From positions 1-64,000 of the forward strand of contig NZ_FNIM01000005.1 in the NCBI RefSeq assembly GCF_900103885.1: a stretch of 64,000 bases of DNA, read 5' to 3'. Both the position numbers and the translations under genes were made by a program. The notes beneath the pieces were generated by a model, which saw only the letters and a list, made by a program, of their open reading frames with translations, had not been told where the DNA came from and did not search any database. Source of the stretch: Actinomyces ruminicola. Its GTDB lineage: Bacteria; Actinomycetota; Actinomycetes; Actinomycetales; Actinomycetaceae. Each line of letters begins with the position of its first letter. Position 1 is the stretch's first letter. This document shows positions 1-8,152 of this stretch, piece after piece.

Positions 1-447
1 CCCTAGGGAGTCGATTACGGCGTCATACCAGTCCCGCTCGGGCTTGCGGTGGGCCAGCCGCAGCGGCAGCAGGATGTTCTCCTCCGCGGTCAGCTGCGGC
101 AGCAGGTTGAAGGCCTGGAAGACGAAGCCGAGCTGGTCGCGGCGCACCGCCGTCAACTGCCGGTCGTTCATCCGGGCCAGGTCCTTCCCGGCGATGAACA
201 CGCTGCCGGAGTTCGGGGTGTCCAGTCCGGCCAGGCAGTGCAGCAGGGTGGACTTGCCCGAGCCGGAGGGCCCCATGACGGCGACGAACTGGCCGCGGCT
301 GACGGCCAGGGAGACGTGGTCCAGGGCGGTGACCTGTGCCCCGCCGGTGCCGTAGATCTTGGTGAGCATGCGGGCCTCGACCACTTTCGGGGCGGCCGGG
401 TCGGCGCCGGACAGGCCCAGGTAGGTGGATTCGGTGGGGGCGGACAT
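1..447 (-). CDS. ABC transporter ATP-binding protein, FtsE/LolD/MacB type (3' end cut by window edge)
   Basis: Translation from the ATG at 447 gives 149 residues before the window ends. Walker A (GPSGSGKST) lies at about residues 59-67 and a Q-loop segment (VFQAFNLLPQLT) follows; the signature motif and Walker B would lie outside the window. The FNLLP Q-loop is typical of the ATPases that power MacB/LolCDE/FtsX-type permeases, which work by mechanotransmission at the membrane. A strong Shine-Dalgarno (GGAGGG) stands about 7 bases before the ATG. The natural partner is the permease at 2509-4977 on the same strand, but a toxin-antitoxin pair lies between them. The partnership is inferred from family and strand. 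Confidence 0.9.
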   Translation of the reverse strand, partial: MSAPTESTYLGLSGADPAAPKVVEARMLTKIYGTGGAQVTALDHVSLAVSRGQFVAVMGPSGSGKSTLLHCLAGLDTPNSGSVFIAGKDLARMNDRQLTAVRRDQLGFVFQAFNLLPQLTAEENILLPLRLAHRKPERDWYDAVIDSLG

Positions 448-688
448 CGGGATCCCTCCGTAACGGCTTGAACTGGCTGACGGGTTAAACCCTAGGAACC
501 CCAGAAACCATTGAAAATACGCCGAAAGACGGAACTATCGGACGGCCGCGGACAAAAGTCTCAGCGCCGTCTACCACCTTCGCACCACCCCCGTCTCACC
601 CTCCAGCACGAGACCACAGTCACACCAACTCGGGGTAGTCCCTGACGCCGGCCTTCCGCCTGCACGAGCCGCGGTCCACATCGGAACC

Positions 689-1615
689 TCAGTCTCGCCA
701 TTGGGCGGAGGTATGGTCCCAGCGTCCCTGACGACGTGAACCGTTGAGGACCTCATCCAGACACGCAGCGGCCACCTTGAGCGAGGCGTCGAGCGAATAA
801 AGCGCTGCCGGAAACTCGGCGAACTCGCGCGCCTGAATGGAGTAGGCACGCTCCCACCCCGGGGAAGGCGAGACGAGCGCGGTTGGCCTCGGGATTCGCC
901 GGCGACTGGACTCGTGATCCACCACTTCGCTCAGTCTCGCGGCGTCGAAGTCGAGGTTGACAATGATGCGAACGATGTCTGCCAAATCGCGGTAGCGCGT
1001 GGAAGCCGTGCGTGTCTCTCCGTGCAGTTCGTATAGCGCACAGATCTTGTCCGCAAGATGGTTCTCAACAGGCACTGTGGGCACAGGCGGTAGATCCGCG
1101 ATCGTCTCATGCTGGATGATCGGTGCTGGGGTAAGCCGGTCAACAGGACCGTTGATGTGGCGCCGGGTGGTTATGTCTATGCTGAAACGGCTGAACTCGG
1201 AGGCCCCGAGCAGGACCCGGACGTCGGCCTTTGCCGTCAGAACTCCATAGTCGTAAGCATCGGGCGCGCTGTGCGGCGACACGTTGAGGAGTTCAAAACG
1301 GAACGGATCAGAATCAATGGGTCGGCTCAGGGCCGACTTGAGTTCTTCTCTCAGCTCTTTCACGTCAGTCCAGCCATGTGCGCGGGCAAGGTCGACGTCG
1401 CGGGTGAAGCGGCCACCCCGAGTGCGTATGAGCAGCGCGTTACCGCCCAAAAGCAGCCACGCATCCGTCTCATCGGCGAACAGGCGCTTAGTCAGCAGCG
1501 CGAAGACGTACTGCTGACGAATATCGTCGGCAGTGACTCCGCGGCGTCTGGCTTCAAGCCTGATGCGCGAGTTCAACGACTGCCGCAGACGCGAAGCGGC
1601 GAGCCGGTCAATCAT
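689..1615 (-). CDS. abiEii: AbiEii/AbiGii-family nucleotidyltransferase toxin
   Basis: A 308-residue protein with the nucleotidyltransferase signature of the AbiEii family: GGNALL at residues 57-62 followed by TRDVDL at 71-76, where the two aspartates would bind metal. Characterised relatives are toxins of type IV toxin-antitoxin systems that also act in abortive phage infection; MenT-type members transfer nucleotides to RNA. The ATG abuts the stop of the antitoxin gene with no gap, so the pair is co-translated. The C-terminal half, with a conserved-looking LADKICALYELHGETRTA...RDLADI stretch, fits the usual AbiEii layout. No truncation is apparent. Confidence 0.85.
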   Translation of the reverse strand: MIDRLAASRLRQSLNSRIRLEARRRGVTADDIRQQYVFALLTKRLFADETDAWLLLGGNALLIRTRGGRFTRDVDLARAHGWTDVKELREELKSALSRPIDSDPFRFELLNVSPHSAPDAYDYGVLTAKADVRVLLGASEFSRFSIDITTRRHINGPVDRLTPAPIIQHETIADLPPVPTVPVENHLADKICALYELHGETRTASTRYRDLADIVRIIVNLDFDAARLSEVVDHESSRRRIPRPTALVSPSPGWERAYSIQAREFAEFPAALYSLDASLKVAAACLDEVLNGSRRQGRWDHTSAQWRD

Positions 1616-2368
1616 CTACGCCCCCATCCCGTGAACAGCCGCAGTCAGACGCCGAGTCGTTGCCTCATCCAGCCCCATCTGCGGGATCAGCGTTGCAGGC
1701 GCGTACCGGATGGTTTGGAGGGCTGCAGACGGCGGGCCGGCGATCGTCAGGAGTGCGGCGACGAGATCGGCTCCGGTTTTGTGCCCGTACGCGGATGTGT
1801 AGGGCTCAAGCGCTACGGCGATCTCCTCGAGGTCGGCCTGCGAAGTGCCGACAGCGTCTCTCACGGCTGCCGCAAGATGCTCCACGTCGGTGTGATCAGC
1901 GGCCAGGTCGGCAATGGTTCGCGGGACGGTGGTGACCGAAATGCCGTCGACGACGGTTACATCGCTGTCAGTGAGTGGGGCCTGTCGGTAGCGGATATCA
2001 GGCTGGCGAGTCTGTTTCCTGGTTGGAGCCGTCAAGGAATGACGACTCGGAATAAGTTCGCCGATACCGTGCAGCGCCGCTGCGGACGTGTGAGAAACGG
2101 CGGGGCTGTCCGGGTCATCGACGCGCTCGTCTGCGAACCGCCCCGGGTCCGTACTTAGCCATGCGCCGCGAACATCCTGGTGCAGATCACTTTCAGAGCC
2201 GGGCAGTGCGTACACGCCGTGGCGAATACGGACCAGCCCGTCGGAGGCAGTCAGGCGGGTGAGTGTGGTTCGGTCGATGCCGAGCCGTGAGGCCTGAGCC
2301 GTGGTGATCAGGCCTCGCTGCGAACCAGTGGCGGAAGATAACGTGCGGAGTGCGTCTGCGGTTCTCAT
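1616..2368 (-). CDS. abiEi: AbiEi-family antitoxin / transcriptional autorepressor
   Basis: A 250-residue protein. Residues about 15-56 (GSQRGLITTAQASRLGIDR then RIRHGVYAL) form the N-terminal winged-helix domain of AbiEi_4 antitoxins, followed by the usual C-terminal domain. AbiEi proteins neutralise AbiEii and repress their own promoter by binding inverted repeats. Here a perfect palindrome at 2373-2421 sits directly upstream. The ATG at 2368 follows an AGGAGG that is itself part of the palindrome arm. The gene is immediately followed by the toxin gene. Codon use and GC look lower than in the flanking transporter genes, which suggests acquisition; this is a visual judgement. Confidence 0.85.
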   Translation of the reverse strand: MRTADALRTLSSATGSQRGLITTAQASRLGIDRTTLTRLTASDGLVRIRHGVYALPGSESDLHQDVRGAWLSTDPGRFADERVDDPDSPAVSHTSAAALHGIGELIPSRHSLTAPTRKQTRQPDIRYRQAPLTDSDVTVVDGISVTTVPRTIADLAADHTDVEHLAAAVRDAVGTSQADLEEIAVALEPYTSAYGHKTGADLVAALLTIAGPPSAALQTIRYAPATLIPQMGLDEATTRRLTAAVHGMGA

Positions 2369-2372
2369 ACGA

Positions 2373-2421
2373 CCTCCTGCTGCGTTTGCTACATCTATAA
2401 TGTAGCAAACGCAGCAGGAGG
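2373..2421 (-). promoter_or_regulatory. Perfect 22-bp inverted repeat (operator/promoter) upstream of abiEi
   Basis: The arms 2373-2394 and 2400-2421 are exact reverse complements separated by 5 bases (CTATA). The arm next to abiEi contains the AGGAGG ribosome binding site, and the centre is AT-rich (TATAAT on the plus strand, TATAGA on the minus strand), as in a promoter core. AbiEi antitoxins are known to bind inverted repeats of about this length, so this is the likely autoregulatory operator. In the transcript the palindrome could also fold and hide the ribosome binding site. Confidence 0.75.
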
Positions 2422-2508
2422 GTGCATGCCAGCACAGTAGCTAAGCGAAGCTCTCCTGTCTCCGACTTGCCTCGCTCGGAGCGGCCGCCCCGAACCCCGG
2501 GCCGCTCC

Positions 2509-4977
2509 CTACTCCTGGGCCAGCGCGCTCACCGGAGCGACGGCGGCGGCGCGGCCGGCGGGCCGCAGCGCCGCCAGCACACCGATGGCCGCGGCGGCCA
2601 GCAGAATCCCGGCGAGTCCCAGCCAGGGCACCTGCAGCACCAGGCTGTCCGCGGCGTCGAGCCCGAACACGGCGACCACGGCTGTCATACCGCACACCGT
2701 CCCCACAGCCGCCCCGAGCAACCCGCCCAGCAGGGAGGTGAGCACCGCCTCGGTGATGAACAGGCGCCGCACCTGGCCGCGCTGCACCCCGGTGGCGCGC
2801 AGCACCCCGATCTCCCGGAAGCGCTCCAGCACACTCACGTCGGTGGTGTTGGCCAGCCCGGACAGGGTGATCAGCAGGGTGAAGGCCAGCACCGCCACAA
2901 TGATGGTGACGATACGACCAACCTGGTTATTGAGACTGGTGCGCTCGGTGGCGGAGGTGCTGACCACCAGGTCGGGCCGCTGCAGGGCGTCGCGCACCGC
3001 ATCGACCACGCTGGTGTCGGTGCCGTCCCCGGCGGTGCGCACCCACAGGGAGGTGGCCGTGACCTCGCCTCCGGACAGCTCGGCGGCGACCGCCCGGGTG
3101 ACGACCGGCCCGATACCGGACTCGGCCACGTGCACGGTCAACTCCCTGCTGCCCTCAGAGCCGGTTAGGGTGACGGCCGTGCCCTCGGCCAGACCGTAGT
3201 TGTTGGCCAGGACGAGGGTATCGTCGTCCAGCCCCTCCAGGCCCTTGTCAGAACGCAGAACCGGGGCGACCGCGGCCGGGTCCACCGCGGACACGGTGAT
3301 CTCGTCTACCTCGTAGGTGCTCGGGGTGATGCCCACCTCCAGTACGGGGACCACCGCCGCCTGTTCCACACCGTCGGCGGTCTTTGCGCGGGCGGCCAGC
3401 GCCGCGGCGTCGTCGGCGACGGTGATCCCGTCCACGCGGATGTCGACCGGCGTGCTGGCGCCCATAATGGCGTTCACGGAGGCGCTGGTGGTGGCAATAC
3501 CGGACAGGAGGGTGGCGCCGACCGTGACCGTGACCAGCAGCGAGGCGGTCGTGGCGGCGGCGCGCCCCGGATTGCGCGCCAGGTTGCGGGCGGCCAGGTG
3601 CAGCACGGGCCGGCGGGCACCACCACCGAGCCACTCCACCAGCCGGGCCCCGCCGACGACGAGCAGCGGCAGCCCCGCCAGCACGCCCAGCACCATCAGC
3701 ACCGCACCCACGGCCGTGTAGATGACCACCTGCGCCCACATGCTCAGCCAGGTGATGCCCAGGCCGATCAGGGCAACCACCACCCCGGCAGCGGCGGTCC
3801 GCATCCGGCGACGGCTCAGCGAACGCTCATCGGCCACCTGCCCCGTCAGGGCCACCAGCGGGGATACACGAGTCGCCTGACGGGCGGGGCGCACCACCGC
3901 CACCAGCGTCACCGCGGTGCTGAGCACCACCGCCAGCACCATGGTCTGCCGGTTGACCGTCAGGTAGCGCGTCTCCAGGCCATCGACCAGCCCGGAGCGG
4001 GTCAACAGGCCTGCCAGCACCACGCCCAGGAGCGTGCCCACCGCCGAGCCCGCCAGGCCGGTGGCCAGGGCGCTGCGCAGCACCGAACCGAACACCTGGG
4101 CGCGACCCGCACCGATGCAGCGCAGCAGCCCGACCTGCCGGGCCTGCCGCGCCACCAGGGTGGAGAAGGTCGTGGCGATCACGATCCCGGCCACCACCGC
4201 GCACACCGGGCCGAGCAACTGCAACAGCATCTGCGTGGTGGAGTTCATGTCGCCCATGTTCGACGCGCGCATCATGACGATGTCGGAGGCGGCGTAGACG
4301 CTGGCGTCCAAACCGGCCGCGTCGAGGGCCTGCGAGACGGAGTCCATGAGCTCCTGCGTGCTCATGCCGTCCGTGGCACTGACGTACAGGGCAGCCGGCG
4401 CCGTCGACAGTCCCAGGGCGGCGCGCTCGTCGGCGGTGGCGAAGATGTACTGCTCATCGGTGCTCCAGCGGGTGATCTCGGGGCCGGGGGCGATCACACC
4501 CACCACGGTGGCGGTGGTAGGGACCGCGACTGGATCGTCCTTGAGCGCCATGGCGCTGCCGACCGCGACATCCTGCTCGGCCACCGAGGGCGAGACCGCG
4601 ATCTCGCCCTCCTTCTCCGGCAGGCGCCCCTCCGTCAGGCGCGTGCTGCCGGACAGGGAGGGCACGTCCAGCACGTAGGTGAACTCGGTGCCGCCGCCGC
4701 TGCCCATGCGGTCGATCCAGATGGTTCCCTCCGAATAGCTGCGCACACCGGCCACGCCGGGAGCCGCGGACAGGGTGGAGGCGGCAGCGTCGGACAGTTC
4801 CCCGCCTCGCTCGGGCAGGACGACGACGTCGGCGTCCCCCAGACTGGCGCGGGCGGCGGCGGTCATCTGGGTGGTGGCCGTGTCGGAGACGATGAAGCTG
4901 AAGACTATTAGCGCCGCGCTCATGGCCACCGCCACCAGGGCGGCCAGGGTGCGGCGCAGGTCGAGCATGGCGGGCAT
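2509..4977 (-). CDS. FtsX/MacB-type ABC transporter permease
   Basis: An 822-residue membrane protein. It has an N-terminal membrane segment (about residues 10-30), a large extracytoplasmic domain, a three-helix FtsX domain around residues 255-370, a central pair of membrane segments (about 400-460), a second extracytoplasmic domain, and a second FtsX domain at about 690-815. This duplicated 4+4-helix topology is typical of Gram-positive permeases handling peptides, lipids or antimicrobial stress. The start at 4977 follows an AAGGAG about 8 bases upstream; an ATG three codons in (4968) is an alternative. Its ATPase is expected next door but is displaced to 1-447 by the AbiE pair. Substrate unknown. 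Confidence 0.88.
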   Translation of the reverse strand: MPAMLDLRRTLAALVAVAMSAALIVFSFIVSDTATTQMTAAARASLGDADVVVLPERGGELSDAAASTLSAAPGVAGVRSYSEGTIWIDRMGSGGGTEFTYVLDVPSLSGSTRLTEGRLPEKEGEIAVSPSVAEQDVAVGSAMALKDDPVAVPTTATVVGVIAPGPEITRWSTDEQYIFATADERAALGLSTAPAALYVSATDGMSTQELMDSVSQALDAAGLDASVYAASDIVMMRASNMGDMNSTTQMLLQLLGPVCAVVAGIVIATTFSTLVARQARQVGLLRCIGAGRAQVFGSVLRSALATGLAGSAVGTLLGVVLAGLLTRSGLVDGLETRYLTVNRQTMVLAVVLSTAVTLVAVVRPARQATRVSPLVALTGQVADERSLSRRRMRTAAAGVVVALIGLGITWLSMWAQVVIYTAVGAVLMVLGVLAGLPLLVVGGARLVEWLGGGARRPVLHLAARNLARNPGRAAATTASLLVTVTVGATLLSGIATTSASVNAIMGASTPVDIRVDGITVADDAAALAARAKTADGVEQAAVVPVLEVGITPSTYEVDEITVSAVDPAAVAPVLRSDKGLEGLDDDTLVLANNYGLAEGTAVTLTGSEGSRELTVHVAESGIGPVVTRAVAAELSGGEVTATSLWVRTAGDGTDTSVVDAVRDALQRPDLVVSTSATERTSLNNQVGRIVTIIVAVLAFTLLITLSGLANTTDVSVLERFREIGVLRATGVQRGQVRRLFITEAVLTSLLGGLLGAAVGTVCGMTAVVAVFGLDAADSLVLQVPWLGLAGILLAAAAIGVLAALRPAGRAAAVAPVSALAQE

Positions 4978-5247
4978 GGGCGGGGCTCCTTCACTTGGTT
5001 CCGGCGCATCCGGAGCAGTTGAGGCCCACGCTAGGAGCGTGCCGGCGCGCCCGAAACCTCACTTCGACGGATCTTTCCGGGGTCCTGCGGTACCAAAGCC
5101 CACCGCCGTCTGCAACCTTCGACCCGTGGCATCTCCTCCCGCAGGATGAGGGCCGGGGCCGGCGCGCTGCAGCAGGCGTGGCACGGCCTGCCACGCCAAT
5201 CGAACCGCCCGCGGCCCGGCCACCACGGGATCCGGGTCGGCGCCGTC

Positions 5248-5253
5248 TACCCT
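5248..5253 (+). promoter_or_regulatory. Candidate leaderless promoter -10 of hisN
   Basis: TACCCT ends 6 bases before the ATG at 5260. No Shine-Dalgarno is visible, so transcription probably starts at the start codon. It supports the downstream start over the longer frame opening at 5146. Confidence 0.5.
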
Positions 5254-5259
5254 CGTGCC

Positions 5260-6093
5260 ATGAGCAGCAACGCCGGTTCCTCCCCCACGCCGCCCGCCGC
5301 GGAGCGCCGCTGGCGCGACGACCTGCACCTGGCCCACACCATCGCCGACCAGGTGGACCCGCTCACCCAGGCCCACTTCGACGCCCAGGACTTCGAGGTG
5401 GAGACCAAGCCCGACCTGACCCCCGTGACCGCGGCCGACCGCGAGGCCGAACGGCTGATCCGCGACTACCTGGCCCGCGCCCGCACCCGCGACTCGGTGC
5501 TCGGCGAGGAGTTCGGCACCACCGGCCACTCCCCCCGCCAATGGGTGATCGACCCGATCGACGGCACCAAGAACTTCGTGCGGGGCGTACCCGTGTGGGC
5601 CACGCTCATCAGCCTGGTCGAGGACGGCGAGGTCGTCGTCGGCCTGGTCTCCGCGCCGGCGCTCGGACGGCGCTGGTGGGCGGTGCGGGGCGGCGGCGCC
5701 TGGACCGGCCGTTCCCTGGCCTCGGCCCGCCAGTTGCACGTGTCCAGCGTGGCGAGCCTGGAGGACGCCTCCCTGTCCTACTCCTCGCTGTCCGGCTGGG
5801 CCGAGCGACGGCGGCTCCGCGGCATGCTCTCACTCATGCAGGCCTGCTGGCGCACCCGCGCCTACGGGGACTTTTGGTCCTACATGCTGCTGGCGGAGGG
5901 CGCGGTGGACCTGGCCGCCGAGCCGGAGCTGGAGCTGTACGACATGGGTGCGCTGGTGCCGATCGTCACCGAGGCGGGCGGCAGCTTCACCTCCCTGGCC
6001 GGCGAGCCGGGCCCCTGGGGCGGCAGCGCCGTGGCCACCAACACCCTGCTGCATGAGGCGGTCCTGGAGCACCTGTCGGCCGAGACTGACTGA
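5260..6093 (+). CDS. hisN: Inositol monophosphatase family protein, probable histidinol-phosphatase (HisN type)
   Basis: A 277-residue protein of the lithium-sensitive phosphatase superfamily. GEE at residues 82-84 and DPIDGT at 98-103 supply metal ligands, and the C-terminal motif (ELYDMGALVPIVTEAGG, Asp near 228) completes the site. The YGDFWSYMLLAEGAVD segment resembles actinobacterial HisN, which dephosphorylates histidinol phosphate in histidine synthesis, more than inositol monophosphatase. Substrate assignment is by similarity only. The start at 5260 was chosen because upstream residues look non-coding and a TANNNT -10 element stands 6 bases before it. It diverges from the permease at 4977. 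Confidence 0.75.
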   Translation: MSSNAGSSPTPPAAERRWRDDLHLAHTIADQVDPLTQAHFDAQDFEVETKPDLTPVTAADREAERLIRDYLARARTRDSVLGEEFGTTGHSPRQWVIDPIDGTKNFVRGVPVWATLISLVEDGEVVVGLVSAPALGRRWWAVRGGGAWTGRSLASARQLHVSSVASLEDASLSYSSLSGWAERRRLRGMLSLMQACWRTRAYGDFWSYMLLAEGAVDLAAEPELELYDMGALVPIVTEAGGSFTSLAGEPGPWGGSAVATNTLLHEAVLEHLSAETD

Positions 6094-6178
6094 CCTGGGC
6101 CGCCCATCAGGCGAGCGCTGCCGGGCGGCTGAGGCCGGTTCCACACGCCCAGACGCGCACACCGCGGCCCGCGCCCGG

Positions 6179-6184
6179 TAGCCT
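6179..6184 (+). promoter_or_regulatory. Candidate -10 element of uppP
   Basis: TAGCCT about 38 bases before the uppP ATG, leaving a short leader that contains the GGGAG ribosome binding site. No convincing -35 is seen. Confidence 0.35.
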
Positions 6185-6221
6185 CTCAGGGAACTAATTG
6201 CACCCGATCCCTGGGAGCCTC

Positions 6222-7085
6222 ATGAACTGGCTGCACGCCGTCATCCTCGGCATCGTCGAGGGCATCACCGAGTTCCTGCCCGTCTCCTCCACCGGGCACC
6301 TGAACATCGTCGAGAAACTGCTCGGCTACAAAATCGACGACGTTGGCATGACCGCCTTCACCGCCATCATCCAGGTAGGCGCGATCCTGGCCGCCGTCGT
6401 CTACTTCTGGAGCGACATCGTGCGCATCGTCGCCGCCTGGCTCAAGGGCCTGGCCAACACCGAGGCGCGCACCGATCCCGACTACACGCTGGGCTGGGGC
6501 ATCATCCTCGGGTCGATCCCGGTGGCCGCGGTGGGCCTGTTGTTCAAGGACTTCATTGAAGTGACCTCCCGATCCCTGTGGGTGATCGCCGGCGCGCTGA
6601 TCCTGTGGTCGGGCGTCATGTGGCTGGCGGACCGGCGCAGCGACGGCCCCTCCGGCGCCGCCCACACTTCTGCGGGCAAGGGCATGCGGGAGGTGTCCAT
6701 CAAGGACGCCCTGACCATCGGCGCCTTCCAGGCGCTCGCGCCCGTCTTCCCCGGCATCTCCCGCTCCGGGGCGACCATCTCCGCGGGACTGTTCCTGCGC
6801 TTCGACCGAGTAACCGCCACCCGGCTGTCCTTCTTCATGGGCATCCCGGCGCTGCTGGCCGCCGGCGCCCTGGAGGCGGTAACCGCAGCTGGTGACATCT
6901 CCGCGACGGTGGGCTGGAGCGCCACCCTGATCGCAACGGTGGTCTCCGGCCTGGTGGCCTACGCGACCATCGCCTGGCTGCTGCGCTTCGTCTCCTCCAA
7001 CAAGTTCACCGGCTTCCTCATCTACCGCGTGCTGCTGGGCCTGCTGATCATCGCGCTGGTGGGAACCGGCACCATCGCCGCCTGA
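6222..7085 (+). CDS. uppP: Undecaprenyl-diphosphatase (BacA/UppP)
   Basis: A 287-residue polytopic membrane enzyme that recycles undecaprenyl pyrophosphate to the monophosphate carrier used for peptidoglycan and surface glycan assembly. Both family signatures are intact: EGITEFLPVSSTGH at residues 13-26 and PGISRSG at 177-183, with the catalytic glutamate, serine and arginine residues. Length is normal for the family. The ATG at 6222 follows GGGAG; a TTG 24 bases upstream is in frame but lacks support. It follows hisN by about 130 bases with its own candidate promoter. Confidence 0.95.
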   Translation: MNWLHAVILGIVEGITEFLPVSSTGHLNIVEKLLGYKIDDVGMTAFTAIIQVGAILAAVVYFWSDIVRIVAAWLKGLANTEARTDPDYTLGWGIILGSIPVAAVGLLFKDFIEVTSRSLWVIAGALILWSGVMWLADRRSDGPSGAAHTSAGKGMREVSIKDALTIGAFQALAPVFPGISRSGATISAGLFLRFDRVTATRLSFFMGIPALLAAGALEAVTAAGDISATVGWSATLIATVVSGLVAYATIAWLLRFVSSNKFTGFLIYRVLLGLLIIALVGTGTIAA

Positions 7086-7125
7086 GCCTTAGCGGCGCGC
7101 TCACGGGTCGGCCCCGCCCAATCAC

Positions 7126-7180
7126 ACCCGCAAGCACCAGAGGCAGCCGCGCCGGCGTCCTGACCACACACGCAATCCAG
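7126..7180 (+). repeat. Direct repeat, copy 1 (partner at 7731-7787)
   Basis: Begins ACCCGCAAGCACCAGAGGC and ends CGCAATCCAG. The second copy at 7731-7787 is nearly identical apart from small differences in the middle. The pair flanks a 550-bp segment containing the GGACC array, as after a segmental duplication or insertion. The length is too great for an ordinary transposon target duplication. Confidence 0.75.
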
Positions 7181-7532
7181 GAGTTGTCGGCGCGATGATG
7201 GTGTTTAATGTCGGGGTCTTGGTTGGTGTGGTGCGCGAAAGCCGGGGCGATTATGGTCTGGGGGTTGATCCGGGCCGGTGCCTGGCATCCGCGGGCAGAT
7301 GTGCGGGCCGTGAGAACACGGTCCCCGCGGGCAAGGGCTCTGCCCGATCTGCCAGACCCCTATGAAGAAGTCCGGCCGCACCACGTCGCAGGCACCCAAC
7401 GGCGGATGCGCACCGCCTGCCGGGCCCCGGCCGCCACGCCGCCTGGTGCCGGTCCGCCCGCTCCCGCCCCGCCCGGCCAGGCGGGCTCCCAGGTGTACAC
7501 CGACCGTGCACCGACGCTGAACCGCCCCGAGT

Positions 7533-7667
7533 TTGGACCCCCTTGCGCCGGCTTGGACCCCCTTGCGCCGGTTCGGACCCCTTGCGCCGGTTCGGACCGT
7601 CCACGCCGCATGCAACGGCGGTCCAAACGGACTCTCGGGGTCCGAACAGGGGGACAGCGGTCCAAAC
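7533..7667. repeat. 20-bp-phased GGACC array, direct then inverted units
   Basis: Units starting (T)TGGACC or TCGGACC begin at 7533, 7553, 7573 and 7592. The inverted form (GGTCC followed by AAAC or GAAC) begins at 7620, 7639 and 7659, so the spacing is 19-20 bp on both sides. The first three units share CCCCTTGCGCCGG and the inverted ones vary behind the core. The same architecture and core recur at 35580-35653. A long imperfect hairpin would form in RNA or single-stranded DNA. Confidence 0.75.
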
Positions 7668-7730
7668 CGAGGAGGCCGGCAGCACGCCTCCGCCGACACG
7701 CCGGCCCAAAGCACCACATTCGCGCCGATA

Positions 7731-7787
7731 ACCCGCAAGCACCAGAGGCAGCCCCGCGCCGGCGTCCTGACCACAAGCGCAATCCAG
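7731..7787 (+). repeat. Direct repeat, copy 2 (partner at 7126-7180)
   Basis: Second copy of the 55-57 bp repeat, differing from the first by a few substitutions and a 2-base insertion. It lies just before the tRNA-Ala pair. Confidence 0.75.
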
Positions 7788-7841
7788 TCGGGTACGAAAA
7801 AAGCCCCGCCCACGGCGGAGCCCATGACTCACGAGTCTGCG

Positions 7842-7914
7842 TGGAGCTAGGGGGATTCGAACCCCCGACCTCTTCCATGCCATGGAAGCGCGCTACCAAC
7901 TGCGCCATAGCCCC
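7842..7914 (-). tRNA. tRNA-Ala (anticodon GGC), copy 1
   Basis: A 73-base tRNA on the minus strand. It has a 7-bp acceptor stem with the G3:U70 wobble pair that defines alanine tRNAs, a D arm, a 5-bp anticodon stem enclosing ATGGCAT (anticodon GGC, reading GCC and GCT), and a T arm with GTTCGAAT. The CCA tail is not encoded. The sequence is identical to the copy 111 bp away at 7953-8025. Confidence 0.95.
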
Positions 7915-7952
7915 TAAGGATGACCTGCCCACCGCGCCCGCGGTGGTGATCG

Positions 7953-8025
7953 TGGAGCTAGGGGGATTCGAACCCCCGACCTCTTCCATGCCATGGAAGC
8001 GCGCTACCAACTGCGCCATAGCCCC
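7953..8025 (-). tRNA. tRNA-Ala (anticodon GGC), copy 2
   Basis: Identical in all 73 bases to the tRNA at 7842-7914, with different flanking sequence. Tandem duplication of the GGC tRNA suits a genome where GCC is the dominant alanine codon. It lies downstream of the rsfS-phosphatase genes on the same strand. Confidence 0.95.
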
Positions 8026-8152
8026 TCGCGGGTGCCGCCCTCGCGGGCAACGCCCAAACTCTACGGAGTCAGACGCGTCCCGAGCAAATCAGAAACACGT
8101 GCAGTGCCTCACCCGTCCGCTCGAAACCGCTGCCGCCCGCACACCGGAGCGT

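Larger units (their letters stand above)
7086..7841. other. Repeat-rich intergenic region without a supported gene
   Basis: No frame here has a ribosome binding site, domain or codon pattern of a real gene. The region holds a 55-57 bp direct repeat (7126-7180 and 7731-7787) flanking about 550 bp, and an array of GGACC motifs at 7533-7667 in direct and then inverted orientation. It ends at the tandem tRNA-Ala genes. Confidence 0.7.

Noticed and set aside
1109-2158. A 349-codon plus-strand frame across the AbiE genes
   Set aside because: Shadow of the minus-strand toxin and antitoxin, which have recognisable domains and adjoining start/stop codons.
5146-5259. Longer N-terminus for the HisN-type phosphatase
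   Set aside because: The extra 38 residues look non-coding and a -10 element lies inside this stretch, 6 bases before the ATG at 5260.
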